Source of the DNA: a virus
Length of the DNA: 35,081 bases
Strand: one strand, 5' to 3'
IMG/VR virus record: IMGVR_UViG_3300010354_000273
Span: 1-35,081 of that record
The notes under the pieces are model-generated. The model worked only from the letters and a program-made list of their open reading frames with translations, had not been told where the DNA came from and did not search any database. The first letter of the stretch is position 1. Each line of letters begins with the position of its first letter. The translations under genes and the position numbers were made by a program. Positions 33,196 to 35,081 of this stretch are shown here, in pieces.

Positions 33196-33203
33196 TATTT
33201 ATT
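33196..33203 (-). promoter_or_regulatory. Candidate late promoter (AATAAATA)
   Basis: Minus strand AATAAATA overlapping the end of the 198-residue gene, about 60 bases before the 84-residue gene. It matches the NATAAATA form and borders one of the few intergenic gaps. Confidence 0.5.
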
Positions 33204-33795
33204 TTACCCAAAAACCTTCTCTAAGGTAATCTGGGTCGCTTATATAACGATAATTTTCTTTCATTTCCATGGATTGACCTTTCCAAACTGGTATAGCAAC
33301 TTCATTTTCGTATCTAAAGTCAGGATTTCGACGAAAATGAACCTCTATTATGTGATTTCCTATAAATTCACAGTTAATCCACTCATAATCACCCTTTAGT
33401 TTCTTTAAAATCTCAGGAAACTCTATCTGAATATTAATCTTTTTCCATATATCCCACTTATACAGTGGATTATCATCATCACGAATACCCAAAACGGACA
33501 ATTTCTGTTTCCCATTCTGATAGTCAACACTAATATGATCTCCCTCAAAGATTTCACACCAAAATTCTGAAGGATGAAACTTTTCAGTGTACTTATGAAT
33601 AAATTCTTTGCGAGCAAAACGCCCCATTCCAAGTAAATTCATACAAGGACGAATAATATAAAAGTCGGGTTTAGGAACACTTGTACCAACAGGACCACAA
33701 GTATAACCCAAAACCCGACTTAGAATCAGTTTATTGTATGCCCAAAGGTCTTCAGAATGTATTCTATTCCATTCTTCATTACCTTCTAAGTACAT
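33199..33795 (-). CDS. Phage protein of unknown function (possible ATP-grasp-like relic)
   Basis: 198 residues. It is rich in tryptophan and other aromatics, a soluble protein with no membrane segment. It begins M-Y-L-E-G-N-E-E-W-N-R-I, contains P-K-P-D-F-Y-I-I-R-P-C-M-N-L-L-G-M-G (about 41-58), S-E-F-W-C-E-I-F-E-G-D-H-I-S-V-D-Y, and C-E-F-I-G-N-H-I-I-E-V-H-F-R-R-N-P-D-F near 142-160. The spacing of the R-P...G-M-G and E-F-I-G...E-V-H-x-R elements vaguely resembles an ATP-grasp fold, but the classical glycine-rich and metal-binding residues are not convincing, so I leave the function open. The start overlaps the stop of the small basic gene as TGATG. The gene belongs to the non-virion cluster at the right of the window. 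Confidence 0.75.
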   Translation of the reverse strand: MYLEGNEEWNRIHSEDLWAYNKLILSRVLGYTCGPVGTSVPKPDFYIIRPCMNLLGMGRFARKEFIHKYTEKFHPSEFWCEIFEGDHISVDYQNGKQKLSVLGIRDDDNPLYKWDIWKKINIQIEFPEILKKLKGDYEWINCEFIGNHIIEVHFRRNPDFRYENEVAIPVWKGQSMEMKENYRYISDPDYLREGFWVK

Positions 33796-33932
33796 CAGCC
33801 CTTACCTTGACCCCTGTACTTCTTTCCCGCTTTATTGCGAGACGACGCTGCGTACTTAGTATTCATACCTTTTCCTTGACGAGTTTTCTTGGGCGCACCC
33901 TCAACATAACCGCCACCTTTACGAGCTGCCAT
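33795..33932 (-). CDS. Very basic 45-residue phage protein
   Basis: Found by hand translation: M-A-A-R-K-G-G-G-Y-V-E-G-A-P-K-K-T-R-Q-G, then K-G-M-N-T-K-Y-A-A-S-S-R-N-K-A-G-K-K-Y-R-G-Q-G-K-G, then TGA. About a third of residues are lysine or arginine and there are many glycines. I recall closely similar small proteins (K-K-T-R-Q-G...T-K-x-A-A-x-S-R-N-K) in many T4-like marine phages. The reading is supported by a textbook AAGGAGAAAG ribosome binding site just before the ATG and by a TGATG junction with the next gene. Nucleic-acid binding (DNA, RNA or ribosome) is an inference from composition, which resembles a ribosomal-protein tail. It is not a pseudogene fragment. Confidence 0.85.
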   Translation of the reverse strand: MAARKGGGYVEGAPKKTRQGKGMNTKYAASSRNKAGKKYRGQGKG

Positions 33933-33955
33933 AATACTTTCTCCTTAATAAAAAA

Positions 33956-34714
33956 TCAAATAACACGTGTTTTTTCGTGACCAACGCGAATACGAGGATC
34001 ACACCAAATTTCAAATCCTGCTTCTTTCGCATCAAGACAGAAAGAAACATCCTCACCGCACATATCTTGCACTTCTCCTGATTCAAAGACTTGCATCTTC
34101 GGTGCGAACCAGGGATACTTCATTTCAGGATGCTCGAAGACTCCTTTCTTGATCAGAAGCCATCCAAAACCAGTGTAATCCACAGTGAAGGGTTTACGAC
34201 GCTTCTGAATGCTTTCAAGAGTTTCGTGATTCATCACACCACCATTACCACGAAAATCTTCTTCGTCTAACCAGTGTGCAACCGATGTGGTATGACCATC
34301 TTCAGTGCAGTACCAACCAGCAGAAATGTCCTGATCCATCAGAACCAATTGCCAGAACTTCTCAGAGTTGAATACAATATCACTATCAATCCATAGTTGA
34401 TAATCATATTGCAACTTACCATCCCAGGGAAGTTGATCTGGTCCACGGAGAACATTTGCACCAAGACATTTGCATCGTGCAAAGTTTACCATTGAAGAAT
34501 AATCTTGCGAGATTTGGATACTTGCTCCTGCTTGTACCAAATCAAAGCATAATTGAACAAAGTTCTTTAAGTACGTATATGAGACTCCTCTTCCAGGTAG
34601 ACAAAACACAATGGACTTTCCTTGTACCATTTGTTTTGCAAGATTATAGTCCCATTCTTCTGTACTTTTATTGGCAACGGGTGCCTTTGCTTTAACAGTG
34701 AATCCTTTTGACAT
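33956..34714 (-). CDS. GT-A-type glycosyltransferase-like protein
   Basis: 252 residues. Features consistent with a GT-A (GT2-like) glycosyltransferase: an N-terminal beta strand S-I-V-F-C-L-P-G-R-G (34-43), a D-x-D-type metal/nucleotide-sugar motif in Y-Q-L-W-I-D-S-D-I-V-F (D110, D112), an acceptor-side T-G-F-G-W-L-L-I-K-K strand (181-190), and the late E-D motif C-G-E-D-V-S-F-C-L-D-A-K-E-A-G-F (219-234) followed by W-C-D-P...V-G-H (245-246). The likely role is sugar transfer to a virion component, phage DNA or host surface; the donor and acceptor are unknown. It has its own sigma70-type promoter and no clear Shine-Dalgarno, so it may be expressed earlier than the structural genes. Downstream, 23 bases separate it from the basic 45-residue gene. 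Confidence 0.78.
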   Translation of the reverse strand: MSKGFTVKAKAPVANKSTEEWDYNLAKQMVQGKSIVFCLPGRGVSYTYLKNFVQLCFDLVQAGASIQISQDYSSMVNFARCKCLGANVLRGPDQLPWDGKLQYDYQLWIDSDIVFNSEKFWQLVLMDQDISAGWYCTEDGHTTSVAHWLDEEDFRGNGGVMNHETLESIQKRRKPFTVDYTGFGWLLIKKGVFEHPEMKYPWFAPKMQVFESGEVQDMCGEDVSFCLDAKEAGFEIWCDPRIRVGHEKTRVI

Positions 34715-34736
34715 GAGATAAAGTCGTTACATCAGT

Positions 34737-34765
34737 ATCATACAATATTATCTAGGTGAAGTCAA
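34737..34765 (-). promoter_or_regulatory. Sigma70-type promoter before glycosyltransferase-like gene
   Basis: Minus strand TTGACT (34765-34760), exactly 17-base spacer, TATGAT (34742-34737): each hexamer is 5/6 to consensus at optimal spacing. It lies entirely in the 60-base gap before the start at 34714, predicting a leader of about 16 bases. It suggests recognition by unmodified host RNA polymerase. Confidence 0.75.
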
Positions 34766-34774
34766 GAGAGGCAA

Positions 34775-34969
34775 TTATTCCTTTTCGACTTCCGTGATTA
34801 CAATACAATTTCCCTCAACTTCCATGTTTACTTCTGTGCCTTCGTACCATCCAAAATCATTCAGAATCCATTCGGGAATCGTTACATAATATTCACCAGT
34901 AATTGGATCGACTTCTATGGTCGTAATATTTTCTCCGGGATTTTTTTGCATTTCCTCAATCTTTTCCAT
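34775..34969 (-). CDS. AbrB/MazE-like small DNA-binding-fold protein
   Basis: 64 residues from ATG at 34969. An in-frame GTG at 35032 would add 21 residues, but that extension (K-F-T-K-H-Y-K-I-F-F-R-Y) shows no family similarity and has no ribosome binding site. A later ATG at 34951 has GAGGAA immediately before it. The core I-T-T-I-E-V-D-P...E-Y-Y-V-T-I-P-E-W-I-L-N-D-F-G-W-Y-E-G-T-E-V-N-M-E-V-E-G-N-C-I-V-I is the swapped-hairpin pattern of SpoVT/AbrB and MazE antitoxins: strand, I-P, helix, small G-T/D turn, strand. Such proteins bind DNA as dimers. No toxin partner is next to it in this window; the gene upstream lies outside. It is probably a phage transcriptional regulator, with lower certainty. 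Confidence 0.72.
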   Translation of the reverse strand: MEKIEEMQKNPGENITTIEVDPITGEYYVTIPEWILNDFGWYEGTEVNMEVEGNCIVITEVEKE

Positions 34970-35081
34970 TGTTTTTATATAGCGAAAAAAAATTTTATAG
35001 TGCTTTGTAAATTTAGATGCCTTCCGTAACACTTTATAGCTTATGGGAGGTAGGGGGTTTTATATACGGGGGGGCATCACG

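Noticed and set aside
16171-33203. Treating all NATAAATA matches as promoters
   Set aside because: In AT-rich DNA the 7-base core is expected many times per 35 kb by chance (for example GATAAATA at 3188-3195 in gp14). I kept exact TATAAATA in gaps with higher confidence and the others as weak candidates.
1176-34695. Many plus-strand open frames of 60-145 codons
   Set aside because: All lie opposite dense minus-strand genes with clear families, have odd compositions (runs of C, N, I, S) and no plausible ribosome binding sites; they are antisense shadows.
34970-35032. GTG-initiated N-terminal extension of the AbrB-like protein
   Set aside because: The extra residues have no similarity to the fold and no ribosome binding site precedes the GTG; the upstream DNA is CCTCC-rich, the wrong sense for one.
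1-35081. Host-derived auxiliary metabolic genes (psbA, psbD, hli, talC, mazG) and tRNAs
   Set aside because: None is visible; all assignable genes are structural, packaging or small phage genes.

Overview
The window looks like one contiguous late (virion morphogenesis) region of a T4-like marine myovirus of the cyanophage type (Prochlorococcus/Synechococcus phages, Kyanoviridae-like). The reasons are the T4 order of recognisable homologues (25-6-[7 position]-8-...-13-14-15-16), the marine-cyanophage flavour of these proteins (gp13, gp14 and gp15 N-termini, DUF4815, DUF5872), an AT-rich sequence, and T4-type late promoters (TATAAATA). A related phage of another marine bacterium, such as SAR11, cannot be excluded from sequence alone. 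Every credible gene is on the minus strand, so transcription runs from high to low coordinates. Genes are packed with stop/start overlaps (TAATG, TGATG). No gene-free stretch exceeds about 110 bases, and I see no tRNA, rRNA, CRISPR or insertion sequence.

Layout in transcription order. (1) 35081-33199: a small AbrB/MazE-like protein; a GT-A-type glycosyltransferase-like gene behind a sigma70-type promoter; a very basic 45-residue protein; and a 198-residue conserved-looking protein. (2) 33138-30591: an 84-residue protein, then baseplate wedge genes gp25 and gp6, with a consensus late promoter in front of gp25. (3) 30581-17664: one uninterrupted 4305-codon gene in the gp7 position, carrying an embedded YHYH-like domain and many glycine-tyrosine beta repeats. 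(4) 17632-8640: gp8, a 2354-residue DUF4815 structural protein and two small conserved-looking ORFs. (5) 8545-5612: a fibre-associated 75-residue protein, an 821-residue repeat-rich fibre and a 78-residue coiled-coil protein. (6) 5612-1629: neck and tail-completion genes gp13, gp14 (with a large repeat insertion), gp15 and the small terminase gp16. (7) 1616-1: a cysteine-rich mosaic protein with a DUF5872-like segment and the start of a further gene, where gp17 would be expected.

Together these genes build the baseplate (25, 6, giant protein, 8, DUF4815), host-contacting fibres, the neck and tail completion (13, 14, 15) and the start of the packaging motor (16). The most interesting signal is that three short beta-rich sequence modules recur across otherwise unrelated virion proteins (gp14, gp15, gp8, the giant protein, DUF4815 protein). 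This suggests module exchange or insertion is expanding the tail proteins of this phage.
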